A DNA stretch of 64,000 bases from Zygnema cylindricum (Eukaryota; Streptophyta; Zygnematophyceae; Zygnematales; Zygnemataceae): positions 43,995 through 107,994 of the forward strand of contig JBBHKE010000608.1 in NCBI GenBank assembly GCA_037447655.1. The letters are read 5' to 3'. The notes beneath the pieces were generated by a model. It was not told where the DNA came from and did no database searches. It worked only from the letters and a program-made list of their open reading frames with translations. The stretch's first letter is position 1; the number at the start of each line of letters is the position of its first letter. Positions 21,621 through 32,340 of the stretch are shown here, piece by piece. Position numbers and translations under genes: made by a program.

Positions 21621-22682
21621 GAGCTACACTTCGTACTGATGTTCAAAATGTCTTCCAGTAATTGGAATTATGTATACAGAGGCGATCCGTGAAGTATTTG
21701 GTGCCATACATTTTAACGGAAACAGTTTTCTGTACAATTGGTAACAAATTTGTAAACAAATGCTTCGGTTACTGGCCTGTAACTCCAAGAATCGCGTATG
21801 CATTATTACTACAGTAACAATTTGAGGTGCCTGCTAATAGATAGATCGTCTCGATATATCGAGAAGCTCACTATCTCGATATTTTACCGATTTATTGGCT
21901 TGATATGTAAATATATTTATACTGCGATATATCGAAGCAACATTGGATTTCCAACAAATTTTCAAACCTCCCCCCCCCCCCTCTCTTGCGAGGGGCATTT
22001 ACCCTACGATTTGCCGTACATTTATTTTTGTACAACAGGGCCCCCACTTCCCACCAAATATATCGCAATTATTTTCATTTGTCTTACATATCGAGCCATT
22101 TGACCGTTCATTATTGGATATAAGGAATACCGAATTTATCTTGATAATTTTTTTCCAAACACACAGCATTAGCTATTACCCTATACGAGGCTTAGAAGCT
22201 TCGATGTTTTGATGTCTACATATTACTATCTTAGAAATTTAAACATCCAAATGTACACCTTCAAATATTCCGATGTGCATATCAACAAATGCTACACACA
22301 AAAGTATTTTGATTTCTAAAAGGAATTCGTCATCGAAACCTTATGAAAAGCTTCGTAAGCTTAAATTAGATGCTTAGATTTTCAGAATCGATAAAAATGT
22401 TCAAATGTTCAGATGTCTACAACTTGACTTCTCTAGATAAAAAGAAGTTTAACTTTCTATTAGGTGCTTACTACAATCAGAAGTTCAATGGAAAATTTAG
22501 TTGAAACATACATTTCACTTAGATATTTGATTAGAAATTAGCATTTCAATTTGACCTTTGATACGAAATTAAAATATAAATAGATATTTGATCATCACTT
22601 TATATTAAAATTAGATATTCGACAGAACAAACCTTGTGACAAAGTTGCCCACAAAGTTCGAATAAATTGACGCTGACAATCA

Positions 22683-22686
<4 letters not shown>
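21621..22686. other. Unassigned AT-rich DNA with ATCGATAT palindromes
   Basis: 21843-21950 holds CGATATATCG-type palindromes like those of the hAT MITE, but no terminal repeats are visible. There is a C run at 21970. No gene seen. Confidence 0.5.

Positions 22687-22753
<67 letters not shown>
22687..22753. repeat. (TA)n microsatellite
   Basis: Uninterrupted TA dinucleotides over about 66 bp. Confidence 0.97.
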
Positions 22754-22761
<8 letters not shown>

Positions 22762-22998
22762 CTCCGTTGTGGTGAAGTCGTAGCAAGTGCGGGTGACAGG
22801 AAGAAGATACTTAACTTGTTGAGAGATGGAGAAAGGAAAGGGAGAGGGAGAGGGAGATCTCAGTGTGCGGTAGGCAGTGTTGGTAGAAGTGTAAAGTTTT
22901 GGCTAAGTGTTTGAGAGAGAGAGGAAGAGTCAATTTTTTTGTTATAAAACTTTATATCAACCTCCGTGGAGTGCTCGATCGTGTGATTTACATTAGAC
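22754..22998. other. Spacer with a partly duplicated segment
   Basis: GAGAGAGAGGAAG followed by ATCAACCTCCGTGGAGTGCTCG and GTGTGATTTACATT (22913-22994) recurs in diverged form at 23100-23190, on the other side of the LRR fragment. No gene seen. Confidence 0.5.
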
Positions 22999-23110
22999 AG
23001 GTGAGCTTAGTCAACCTCGAAAAGGTGTACGGAATAGGACCCAAAAAATGACCGAAGTTAAGGTCCAAATGCTCCTAGCTGTCTAGTGAACCGATTGCCG
23101 GAGAGAGAGG
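22999..23110 (-). pseudogene. Short LRR-gene fragment
   Basis: Matches 26093-26200 of the LRR gene (GTCAACCTCG, AAGGTCCAA, CTGTCTAGTGAACCGATTGC). It corresponds to protein residues about 92-126. Its breakpoints differ from those of the composite-repeat fragments, so it is a separate duplication. Confidence 0.8.
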
Positions 23111-24371
23111 AAAGTTGGAGGAGAGATTGCTCATACATTTCAAGGAAAGTTTTCTATCAGCTTCTGTGAAGTACTGTCTTGTGATTTAAATTGCTTTCGT
23201 TTGTCTGCCTCAATCGTAGCAATCTTAATAATAATAATAACCGTATGAACTATGTGTGTATGTGTGCTTACAATACCCAAGTAGACGGATGTTAAGCATT
23301 GCCAATTAGTGTGCATTTCCATACCAAATGGTCATAAATTTCTCGATACAAACATACAATACATAAAAAATCAATTCTAAAACGACAACAACGTCACAAT
23401 GATGTAACATCACTTTGGCACATTGTAGACAAACATTGTGGATAATGTGAAAACAAATAGTCATGCCGTGACACACCATACACATTTTCGCTTGAAAAGG
23501 GCGTTGTGAACCGTTTTACTCTTTCATTGTTGGTGAAGCAATTCCTACACACTATCATTTTCCAAATAATGTACAGAGTATTCCTCGTCAATCAAGTGTT
23601 TGGTAAAAGTTTGACAAGAAATATTTCTATTTGGTGAAGTACTGAAGGACACACATTAAGCAGCGCCTACGTTAGGTCAAAGCTTGCCATTTTTTGCAAT
23701 ATCGATATTTGTCTATTTTACAACTTCTCGGCATAGGAATGCGGCAACATTGTGAAATATCGTTTGCAATTTTGGTCCATATACAACACCAACATTTTAT
23801 AAACAATTTTTTTTTCGTGGGTTATAATTTTGACAAATATAGTCATTAAAAAAAAAATATCTATGCAAACCAGCAAGAACTCAAAACTTTCATGACTACA
23901 TAAAACTAAGATACTAATAAACAGAAATACAAACACAAACAAGCCGTGTGTCCATCCACAAACATGCTTCGAATGTACTGCATTACACCTTGGCCCAAAT
24001 CAGCAAATAAGCCACAAAAGCACTCAGAAATATGTTTATATCCTCCATAATCTAAACAGAAATATACACTTATATGTATCTTCAAATATACTTTTTATAT
24101 CTTTCCAATGATAAGTATAGCATAAGTTCAGAAAGAAACCTTTCAATGAATAAAACAACTAGCAATGCAAAATACGTAGACACTAGCCCTATATAAAAAC
24201 ACCTCTTTCAACCTTTACTCAAGCATTTATTATTTGATCACTTTCTCCCATCTTGTGATGAGTTTCTAGTTACAAATTGCTACGTCCACTACTCGAATGC
24301 AAATTGTAGTAATGCGCGTGAACAATATATATAAAAAAACAAATCTTTTTGTTTCTCCTTTTCAGGATTTT
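23111..24371. other. Intergenic DNA downstream of the LRR gene
   Basis: No supported gene. If the LRR gene has further exons, they would lie here on the minus strand, but I see no kinase-like or transmembrane coding segment. A TATA-like CTATATAAAAACACC stands at 24189-24203 on the plus strand. Confidence 0.45.
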
Positions 24372-26465
24372 CTACGGGAGTTTGCTATTACAATCAGAAA
24401 AAGAGCGTTGCAAACCATTATAACAACTCAGGGTTGAATTTGATAAAGTAAAACAATTCAAACTCACTATAATGTTACAAAAACTAAAATTAGCCCACCC
24501 TATTTGAGGTGTCCCTGTTAAATAATTAGAGGAAACATCGACAAAGAGATCCATCGCACTAACAAACTGAATTTGTAAAGATCCAGTTAAGTAATTATTA
24601 CGAACATTAAGATAGACAACATTGACAAGGACACCTAAAGAGGTGGGGATCGATCCATTGAGACGATTGGAAGATAAATCTACGTATTGAAGATTTGTCA
24701 AATTGCCGATTCCTGTTGGGATACCGCCCGTTAATTGATTCCGATCAAGTTCTAATCGCCTCAAATTTGTAAGATTGGAGATAGAGTTCGATATCCCACC
24801 AAAAAATTCATTGGAAGAAAGGTCCAATTCTTGCAACTTCGAAAGTGTATATATGGCCGGAGGAATGACAGAACTCAAAAAATTATCGGATAGATCCAAT
24901 TTCAACAGAGAAGTCAGATTCCCGATGGAAGGAGACAAAACCCCAATTAAACCCTTCTTGGGTAAAACAAGTCCCACTATTTGGCGACGAGAGTTGCATT
25001 CAATCCCTACCCAGGAACACCATTTCCCGACTTTCCCCACCGACCCCCATGTGTCCAAAGCCCCCTTAGGATCGAATAAAATGGCATTCTTAATATCTCG
25101 AAGGGCAGAGAGGATAGGATCTAAAGTTGGAGGGGGAGGTGGATTGCAAAGGACTGGTGTGGGTGGTGGAGAAGAAATTGTTGGAGGAAGGGGACGAAGT
25201 GGTAGGGGAGGAGATTTCCGAGTGAGAGGAGGTGAACGAAGAGGTAGGGGAGGAGATTTTAGAGTGAGAGGAGGTGGAGGACGTGGTGGGGATGGAGGTG
25301 GGAGACGAGGCTTAGAGTATAGAGGGGGGGGAGAAGGAGGTGGAGGACGTGGTGGGGAAGGAGGTGGAGGACGTGGTGGGGATGGAGGTGGGAGACGAGG
25401 CTTAGAGTATAGAGGGGGGGGAGAAGATAAGGGAACTCCTGGACAGGTCCAATTATTTATGGGATTGCCACTGGCACAAGAACAAACTGGTTGAGAATTA
25501 TTAAAAGAGCAAACTCCCGAACCGGCACAAGCTCCTCCTTTTTGAGTTATGTTGCAAAAGTTTGAGCATTCGGATACACTCCTTTGCTGGTCTTTTCCGC
25601 AAAATGCAGGTGGTTGATTGCTTTCCGAGATGCAGTTGGTCAAATAAGAAAGGAAGCATAGTGGTGAGGACCCTGAAAATACGGAAATGGGTCCGGTAAA
25701 ATAATTGTTGGAGATATCTATTATTGGTAACACTTCACTTGCAACGTCAAATTTGAAAGTGAATGGACCTGTGAGTAGGTTGTTTTGTAACTTAAGGAGT
25801 TGAAGAATTTTGAGATTTACTATAGAAGAAGGGATGGTTCCTCCCAGCTGATTGTTAGACAAATCCATAACTTCGAGGCTGGTCATGTTCCCTATTGAAG
25901 AAGGAATGGTTCCTCCCAACTGATTGTTGGACAAATACATTTGTGTGACACTGGCCAAGTTCCCTATAGAGGATGGTATTGGCCCAGAAAATGAGTTTGA
26001 GTTCAAATACAAAGCCGATAGCCGAGTAAAGTTTCCAATCACCTCAGGAATGGGACCATCAAATATGTTGTTTGACAAATCGAGGTAGGTAAGCTTAGTC
26101 AACCTCGCAAAAGTGTACGGAATGGGACCCGAAAATAAATGGAACTTAAGGTCCAAGTACTCCAAGCTGTCTAGTGAACCGATTGCTGGAGATAGAGGAC
26201 CCCTAGAAGACCAAAAGTCCGAATAGCGAGTAAGGCCAACGTTAAGGCTGACAACTCTTCCGGCGTCATTGCAAGTGACTCCCTCCCAATCTGAACACTC
26301 TGTTGTTCCTTGTGCCCAGTTTGCAAATCCACTAAAGCCTCGTGGAGCTTGTTTTTGGATTAAGAGTAGTGAAAGCGCGTCAACACTGTTGATTGTCACT
26401 CCGTTGACGCAAACGACAAAGGCCAACACTGCGAGCCATACCAGTACGGTACGGCCCGCCTCCAT
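24372..26465 (-). CDS. Secreted LRR / extensin-like protein with two LRR modules
   Basis: 697 aa from the Met at 26465-26463, chosen because a clean signal peptide (EAGRTVLVWLAVLAFVVCVNG) follows it; the frame stays open to 26552. Order: LRR N-cap with Cys pair (28-78, CSDWEGVTC), plant-type LRRs (90-265, e.g. SLEVMDLSNNQLGGTIPSSI), a Cys-rich EGF-like part (270-341, CSCASG), a Pro-rich Ser-Pro(3-4) hinge (344-447), a second N-cap (448-500, CSWVGIEC), a second LRR block (505-655), and the start of a second Cys-rich part (663-692) that stops early. The Pro-rich hinge is like extensins, so a cell-wall role is likely. There is no membrane segment or kinase. The end, CNSKLP then TAG, sits in GTAGAAA, which could be an intron donor. 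Its central part and upstream flank are the source of fragments found elsewhere in the window. Confidence 0.85.
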   Translation of the reverse strand: MEAGRTVLVWLAVLAFVVCVNGVTINSVDALSLLLIQKQAPRGFSGFANWAQGTTECSDWEGVTCNDAGRVVSLNVGLTRYSDFWSSRGPLSPAIGSLDSLEYLDLKFHLFSGPIPYTFARLTKLTYLDLSNNIFDGPIPEVIGNFTRLSALYLNSNSFSGPIPSSIGNLASVTQMYLSNNQLGGTIPSSIGNMTSLEVMDLSNNQLGGTIPSSIVNLKILQLLKLQNNLLTGPFTFKFDVASEVLPIIDISNNYFTGPISVFSGSSPLCFLSYLTNCISESNQPPAFCGKDQQRSVSECSNFCNITQKGGACAGSGVCSFNNSQPVCSCASGNPINNWTCPGVPLSSPPPLYSKPRLPPPSPPRPPPPSPPRPPPPSPPPLYSKPRLPPPSPPRPPPPLTLKSPPLPLRSPPLTRKSPPLPLRPLPPTISSPPPTPVLCNPPPPPTLDPILSALRDIKNAILFDPKGALDTWGSVGKVGKWCSWVGIECNSRRQIVGLVLPKKGLIGVLSPSIGNLTSLLKLDLSDNFLSSVIPPAIYTLSKLQELDLSSNEFFGGISNSISNLTNLRRLELDRNQLTGGIPTGIGNLTNLQYVDLSSNRLNGSIPTSLGVLVNVVYLNVRNNYLTGSLQIQFVSAMDLFVDVSSNYLTGTPQIGWANFSFCNIIVSLNCFTLSNSTLSCYNGLQRSFSDCNSKLP

Positions 26466-26540
26466 GGCTGGGGAGAGAGAGGAGAGGAGAGAGAGTATAC
26501 GCGAGAGAGTGGAAGAGAGAGATTCCGGAGGCAGTACGAC

Positions 26541-26800
26541 AGAGTCATTCACGAGTGGAGGCCTTCTATACTTCTTACGGAGGTGCAGTATCCGTATTTA
26601 GGAGGGGGTCAGAAATTCTGCCTGCCGTACTATGTTCGTACAAATTAGCCGTTCGTACAATTTAAAAGAGCTCACTTGTCAGTTCCAGCGGAGGTCGAGT
26701 GCCAGTCTGGCCGACAAGAAAAGCGTAGAAAGTAGAAAGCAAACAAGGAACCGTACATCGCGAATCGTAATTTTGTCTTTACTCTAATTTAGATTCGCGG
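26541..26800 (-). promoter_or_regulatory. Upstream flank of the LRR gene, shared with the composite repeats
   Basis: GTCATTCACGAGTGGAGG, ACTTGTCAGTTCCAGCGGAG, GTCGAGTGCCAGTCTGG and AAGCGTAGAAAG recur in order at 8785-8965, 12372-12555 and 37528-37775. As the immediate 5' flank of the gene it should hold its promoter. I cannot point to a clear TATA box. Confidence 0.55.
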
Positions 26801-27374
26801 TGTAGTGATACTCATTCGCGAGGCATTCGCTTCATTTTTTTCTGTCAGTCGAGGTAAGTTGTCATCCACAGAAAAAAAAAAGTGTCGCGACACGTCGGAT
26901 GATTAAGCTACGTGTCACGATAGACTACCAACGAAATTCCCAAAATTTGCACATGATATGCGCCTTTCAAAATGCAACCGAAAATGAAAAAATAAAATCT
27001 CGCAACGCTCCGTCGTCGCGCTGTTTCTGGACTTTCGTCATGTTCGAAAACATGTTCGGAAGCAGGAACCTCCAAAATGAGTTGGCGTGAAAGACTGCCG
27101 TCTGCAAAAAGTACAAAACATCTGTCGTATTGTGATTTTGTAGGCAGGTACATGGTACGCAAGTGAAAATTTAAAGATAAATTTGTCAGTGTTAAAAATC
27201 TCAAGGTGTTAAATCTAGGGAATTGATCATGACAGTGTCTGTTTTGGTTGCGCATAGTCACTTACGTCATTTTGTCAAAAAACGTACGTTTGAAGTACAC
27301 ATTGGTACAAATAAAGTACCATTGAGTATAAATTTGACGGTCAATCGGTTGGACATCTTTGACTTTCATAATAT
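26801..27374. other. Spacer, nothing recognised
   Basis: AT-balanced DNA with no supported gene or repeat partner. Confidence 0.45.
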
Positions 27375-27997
27375 TTGCGTGGTTCACACTTGGAAAAATG
27401 GGAAAACGTACGCCAAATTTCATAAAATGACAAAAAACGCGGCGGTGACGGTTGGGGCGGTTGGTTTCGACCGTTTTGGAGCGTAGCGGCGGACAAAAGA
27501 TGCAGTTCTATGCGTCAAAACTCGACAGCTGCGTAAAGCAAACGACAACTGCCATCCGCCATCGGACATCATGTTCGGAATGCACTTTTTCGTTTTTGAA
27601 GAATTTCGAAAACGAAGCGCACGGACGTGAAGCGTACAAGAATTCATTCCTTCGCAAACTTCTGAACAAACTAGGAGACCAATCACATAAGAGAACACGT
27701 AATGTCAACAAAAAAAAAAAACACCGATGGAAAAAGAAAAAAAAGGACATGTCCAAAGTTCTTTCGCGGTTATTTACGGTCTGTACAAACGCACGCTTGC
27801 GTGGCAGTACATTTTGGTTTGGAAGGATTCGTACATATCATGTCCGCAAAGCGTTTCCGTTTCGTACGGGCAAGTGGCTCGTATCACGACACGCTAGTTG
27901 ACGTAGGCTAGCGTCACGTGCCAGTTCACGGCGGGCAAAAAAAAGTACCGTTTTCATACCATACCGTTTTCCCCTTTTTCAAGTGTGAACCACGCAA
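27375..27997. mobile_element. TIR element with long (about 34 bp) inverted ends
   Basis: The left end TTGCGTGGTTCACACTTG then GAAAAATGGGAAAACG mirrors the right end, whose complement reads TTGCGTGGTTCACACTTG then AAAAAGGGGAAAACG. 623 bp. I cannot fix a target duplication, so the superfamily is open. Reading frames inside are not convincing. Confidence 0.75.
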
Positions 27998-28363
27998 TTG
28001 TTTCAACCGCTTAAAATTTTGCCGCGCTTGCGAACGTCGACCGCCATAACAAAATTAGCAATTCACACGGCCCGCGAGCGTTTACGGTAACAAAACTGCG
28101 GCGGCCACATGTAAATAAAATGGTTTCAGACAGTAACTTTTTGTCGTTATGTGAGCTCCACGGTGAGAGCATTTAGCCGCAAAATTGAAATTGAATCGTC
28201 TAAGTGTTACATTGAACTTAGACGCAAAGTGAAACGAAACCTATTGAAACTGAAAGTACTATAAGTCTTGTACGGAAATAATATAACGCACGAAACGAAA
28301 TAAACTTTTATAATAAAACGAACCGGCGTAAAAACATCATTTGAAATTAAATGAAAAAAATGA
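27998..28363. other. Spacer upstream of the DDE gene
   Basis: No upstream exon of the following gene is recognisable; the 5' end of that gene is missing or lies in an exon too short to see. Confidence 0.4.
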
Positions 28364-29680
28364 GCGTCGTCACGCGCGACGAAATCGAGCCACGCTATTT
28401 ACGAATCAACATACATACATTTACAGCGAAATGTTAGGATATTGGGCGAAGTGGCGTCGGCCGAAATCGTGCAGTCAAATTTTTGTTCGGTTCGCGTCAG
28501 TTATGAAAGGCTTCATGAGAAACACAACATCGTCATCTGTGCCCAAAAAGGCAAATTACAATGTAGTCCGGAAAAGGAGGAACGCATTGAGAAAACCGTG
28601 GCGTATCACTTAGGTGTTATGAAAAGGGGCTTCCTTTCGGGTAAGACTTATACTTTATTGCTACATATGACATTGTAATTTATTTTTTTGTGTCAAAATC
28701 ATTGATTATCAAACCTAAAGTACTAATATTTAATAACTCATCTTTGTTTCGTTGTCGTTATCTTCATTGTTTGAACTAGGTGACTTCGACGAAGATTTAG
28801 TGGAGAATATGGATGAGACCCACTTGATATTGAATATGGACAATGGCAAGACATTAGGCTTCCGTGGCGATGAAGTCGTGAAGTATGCCGACGTTGCCGG
28901 TGGAGGTGAATCCATGACTTTGATGGTGCGTCTCACCGGAGGGGTGAACGCATGTATTGAAGCACCCATGCTTATTCTCACAAACCGAAATAGGAGTTAT
29001 CCGATACGCAATCTCCCCGACGATATTCCAGGTATACATCCCCTTATATCATTTTGTATGTCTTGAATTGTTTGTTTCTTCCCTCTCCCTTTCTTCTCCC
29101 CTCACCTTTTTCATCCCCCTTCTCCTTCTTTCCCTCCTTCATGTTTTTTATTTTAATGCATTTTTTTTCCATGTCGTCAATAATAGGTGTGTGCTATCGC
29201 ACGGGGCCCAAGGGTTGGAACGACAAGAGAGTCTTCCCCCAATGGTTTGAGGACCGGAGGTCGTATCAAGCCGATCCCTATGGTCGACATAAAATAGTCT
29301 TCCTGGATAATTGCGGAGGACACAACATGTCCGAGGAGTTAAACCGCGTTTTGGTTGCCAAAAATACGGTGTTACACTTTTTTCCACCGAGTGCTACTCA
29401 CTTGGTGCAACCGGCAGATTCTTTCGTAATATCAAAAATAAAAGAGGTTTGGAGTAGGAAATGGGAAAATTGGAAGATGTCGGGGGTTAAGAATGAACAG
29501 TGGTCACAACCCTCTAATCGATGTTGGTCTGGAAAGTTATTAGGGCCGGGGAAAAGGTTTTTTCTCGAATTGGCTAGAGACTCCATTCGAGAAGTTAACT
29601 CCATGAAAGACAAGGACGGGATGGATATGCAAGAAAAACAATGATCCAATGTGAGTTGTCATTAAAAGACGGGACATGGG
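28364..29680 (+). pseudogene. DDE_1-type transposase gene with two introns, 3' frameshift
   Basis: Three pieces join in frame. The exon ending at 28640 (GKLQCSPEKEERIEKTVA, HLGVMKRGFLS) joins 28780-29031 across a GT-AG intron (28641-28779), giving SGDFDEDLVENMDETH. The second intron (29032-29186) joins DDIPG to VCYRTGPKGW in 29187-29644. Both introns are phase 1. Catalytic Asp residues are in MDETH (28812), FLDNCGGH (about 29306) and QPADSFVISKIK (29417). This is the DDE superfamily endonuclease of pogo/CENP-B-like proteins, which nick and move DNA or are domesticated. There is no ATG upstream in frame (open from 28364), so the N-terminal HTH part is missing. Near 29628 one base is gained or lost: the frame ends at 29644, while the family-like continuation (ARKTMIQCELSLKDGTW) runs in another frame to 29680. 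Confidence 0.8.
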
Positions 29681-30479
29681 AGGAGTGAATGCTTACGCAT
29701 CAGTTGCAATGTATCATCAATAAACACAGAAACCATTTCGACGGTGAAGAAGTGCCACCTCCCTTAGCAAGGGCACGGGAATCCTTCAGAAATTCTCACG
29801 ATGTCGACGCCCGTACTCAAGAAGAAGAGGTTACGACGAACAATTCACGGAAGGAGACGCATAGTAGGCCATTCGTAATGCTTAAGCATACTCCATGTGT
29901 GTTTATTTTGTGGATCAAAGAGTGAACGTGTCGTAGTTTTTTAGTTTTCGTCTTCTTTGGCTTGTCTTTAGTCCTTTTACATTGGGTTTTTAGTGTTTTT
30001 TAAGTGTGTAATTAATTTAGTTATAATACAATATTATTGCGGTAATACGTTGCACAGAATGTCTCTTACTCTAATGTCATTGTTTTTGGAATTTAATTTG
30101 TGTACTTCTTTGTGAAGTATGTAGACCAAAACATTGTATAATATAACCATTTAATGAAACATGATTTTGTTTTTGCAATGTATGAGTGCGTGTATGTGCG
30201 AGGGTTCATCATGTTCTATGAGTTTACGTGTGTGTGATTCACCAATGGGCATCATGATGTTGGAATGGGGACAAACCCTTTGTGTATCTATTGATTACAC
30301 CACCGTGCTCTTTGTTAAGTGGTTGTTATTAAACGACATGCTTGCCTCATCGATGGGTTACCCCCTCCACGTGTACCACGAATCACTTGTCGAAATTAAA
30401 CCGTACCTTCCAAAAATTTACAGGTACACAAAATCTCACAAAATCTTATGCTGACTCATGCTGAGTCACTCAACGAAAC
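29681..30479. other. Spacer, nothing recognised
   Basis: A 78-codon plus frame at 29689 may be the decayed tail of the transposase gene (INKHRNHFDGEE). Otherwise only AT-rich DNA. Confidence 0.4.
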
Positions 30480-31040
30480 TCCTCAAATTTTGTCAAACAA
30501 TCTGGAACGTCCAAAAATAAATATCGTGTGATTGACGCGATTTCGCGTCCCCACTCTTGATAAATAGCGACAGCCTTTGTCCGCCGTCCGTGACTCTTGT
30601 TTGGCACCGTTGATGTCGCGTGGTCATAAAAATCCACTTGTCGAAACCTCGTCAAACCATCCGAAATTGTCCGTACCGCAATTTTGTTCCTCGTCATAAA
30701 TGCGCCTACCAAAAATAAGTACACCTGTCCCCAAAAAGATTCTATGAACCGGCGGCGTCCTATTTCATATATCCCACGTGTCGCATTATGTACTTTACGT
30801 GCGATGTACCATTTTATCTTCGTCGATTATCTCACGTCGGATCGCTTCGCGATCCGTTGTCCATTTCCTCTCACATTTCGCGCCACTCAATTACTCCATT
30901 AATTTTACTCGTACATTTAATTCCCCCAATCCGCAAATCCTTTCGAACCTCCACAGTATATCACGTTAATGCGTACGCACGAAACATCGCGTACGCACGA
31001 AACGCCGTGTTCGCACGAAACTAACTTTTCAAAAACAACA
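30480..31040 (+). repeat. LTR-like repeat, family B, partial
   Basis: Shares GATCGCTTCGCGATCCG, TCCCCCAATCCGC and CTTTTCAAAAACAACA with the outer LTR at 34978-37002 (right part 36800-37002). It ends in ACAACA at 31040 like that LTR. Its 5' end is not recognisable. Confidence 0.6.
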
Positions 31041-31200
31041 CATAATATTACAAAAGAAAAAAACAAAAAAAAGACAAACAACATAAATAACCACAATACA
31101 ACCTTGATCACATAACAAAAAATGAAAGAGTAAAATGAAAATAATAAGAAAAGAAGAAAAAGCATCAGACCTAACTAGGATTCAATCAACTTAGTCCAAA
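31041..31200. other. A-rich spacer
   Basis: Simple A-rich DNA between the LTR-like repeat and the tandem array. Confidence 0.5.
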
Positions 31201-31790
31201 GACCTAAAAGGTTGGAACAACATCATTATCAGCTCGATGGCTGACTAACACTACAAACACGTATTTTCTTTTATATTTTTTGATAGCTAGAATATGTTGA
31301 TTACTTTAAGTACTTTTTTTTCTCGATTAAGCAACTTAGTGGAAGACCCAAATGTTTGCATAAACATCATTATCAGCTCAAAGGCTGACTAACATTACAA
31401 TCACTTAATATTTAATAATTTCCATTATTTCTTATAGTAGATGGATTACTTTGAGTACTTTCTTTTTCTTTTTCTTTTTTTGTGATCAACCAACTTAGCC
31501 TTAAAACTTAGAAGGTTGCATAAATATCACTATCAGCCGGGAGGCTGATCAACATTACAAACACTTGTTTTCATTCATAATATTTGTTTGTTAGAATCTA
31601 TTGTTACTTTGAAAAAAAAATGTGTTTTTTCGATCAACCAACTTAGTCTAAAGACCAAGAAAGTTGCTGAACATCATTATCAGCTCAAAGGCTAACCAAC
31701 ATTACAAAAATTGGTATATATATTATTTTTTAAATACAACACAATTACTTTGACTACTTTGTTTCGGTGATACTTGATTACTATGTTTTT
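31201..31790. repeat. Diverged tandem repeats, unit about 144-160 bp
   Basis: Four units keyed on CATCATTATCAGC (31221, 31365, 31525, 31672). Each holds CCAACTTAG-like and ACATTACAAACAC-like blocks, T-rich arms and a small palindrome TCAGC-(4 to 6 nt)-GCTGA. A fifth, decayed unit may lie near 31800. Confidence 0.85.
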
Positions 31791-32117
31791 TTTTATGTGG
31801 CCAACATTACGGACATTAAGTTTTTTTTTTTTTAAATGCAATACAAATACTTTGAATACTTTGTTTTGGTGATACTTCGATTACTTTGTTTTTTTTTATA
31901 ATGTTACCCCCAAGTAAACAATTATTACCGATATTTTTGTTTTTGTGGAAAAACATGACAAATACTTTGTTTCTTATAGCCTAACAAATTTTAAGGACTA
32001 AAAACAAAATTCTAGAACCCTAAATTGGGTATTAATCAAACCCATATAAACCTTTAATCACATAATGATAATGTGCTAATCAAGCCCCTAAAACCCCTAC
32101 ACACTATCTTTGAGAAA

Positions 32118-32154
<37 letters not shown>

Positions 32155-32340
32155 TATATATATAACAAAACAAAAAAAAAGTTTGTCGTCTTAATTTTAG
32201 AAAACAAAAACACTCTAATAATATCGAGGCTTGTTGAAATTGGACTCTTTTAAGTCCTTTGTTTTTTGTAAGATTAAATTGAGTCGTTGCTTTCAATCTA
32301 TATAAAAAGAAAAAACAAAGTTAAGATTTTGTATATGTTG
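31791..32340. other. AT-rich spacer with a short (TA)n tract
   Basis: (TA)n at 32121-32151. The 3' flank of the OTU-AP2 gene. No separate gene seen. Confidence 0.5.

Noticed and set aside
24189-24203. Plus-strand TATA box CTATATAAAAACACC
   Set aside because: No plus-strand coding sequence follows; it may be chance in AT-rich DNA.
24775-25494. Plus-strand Gly/Arg-rich frame of 239 codons
   Set aside because: It is the complement of the Pro-rich hinge of the LRR gene.
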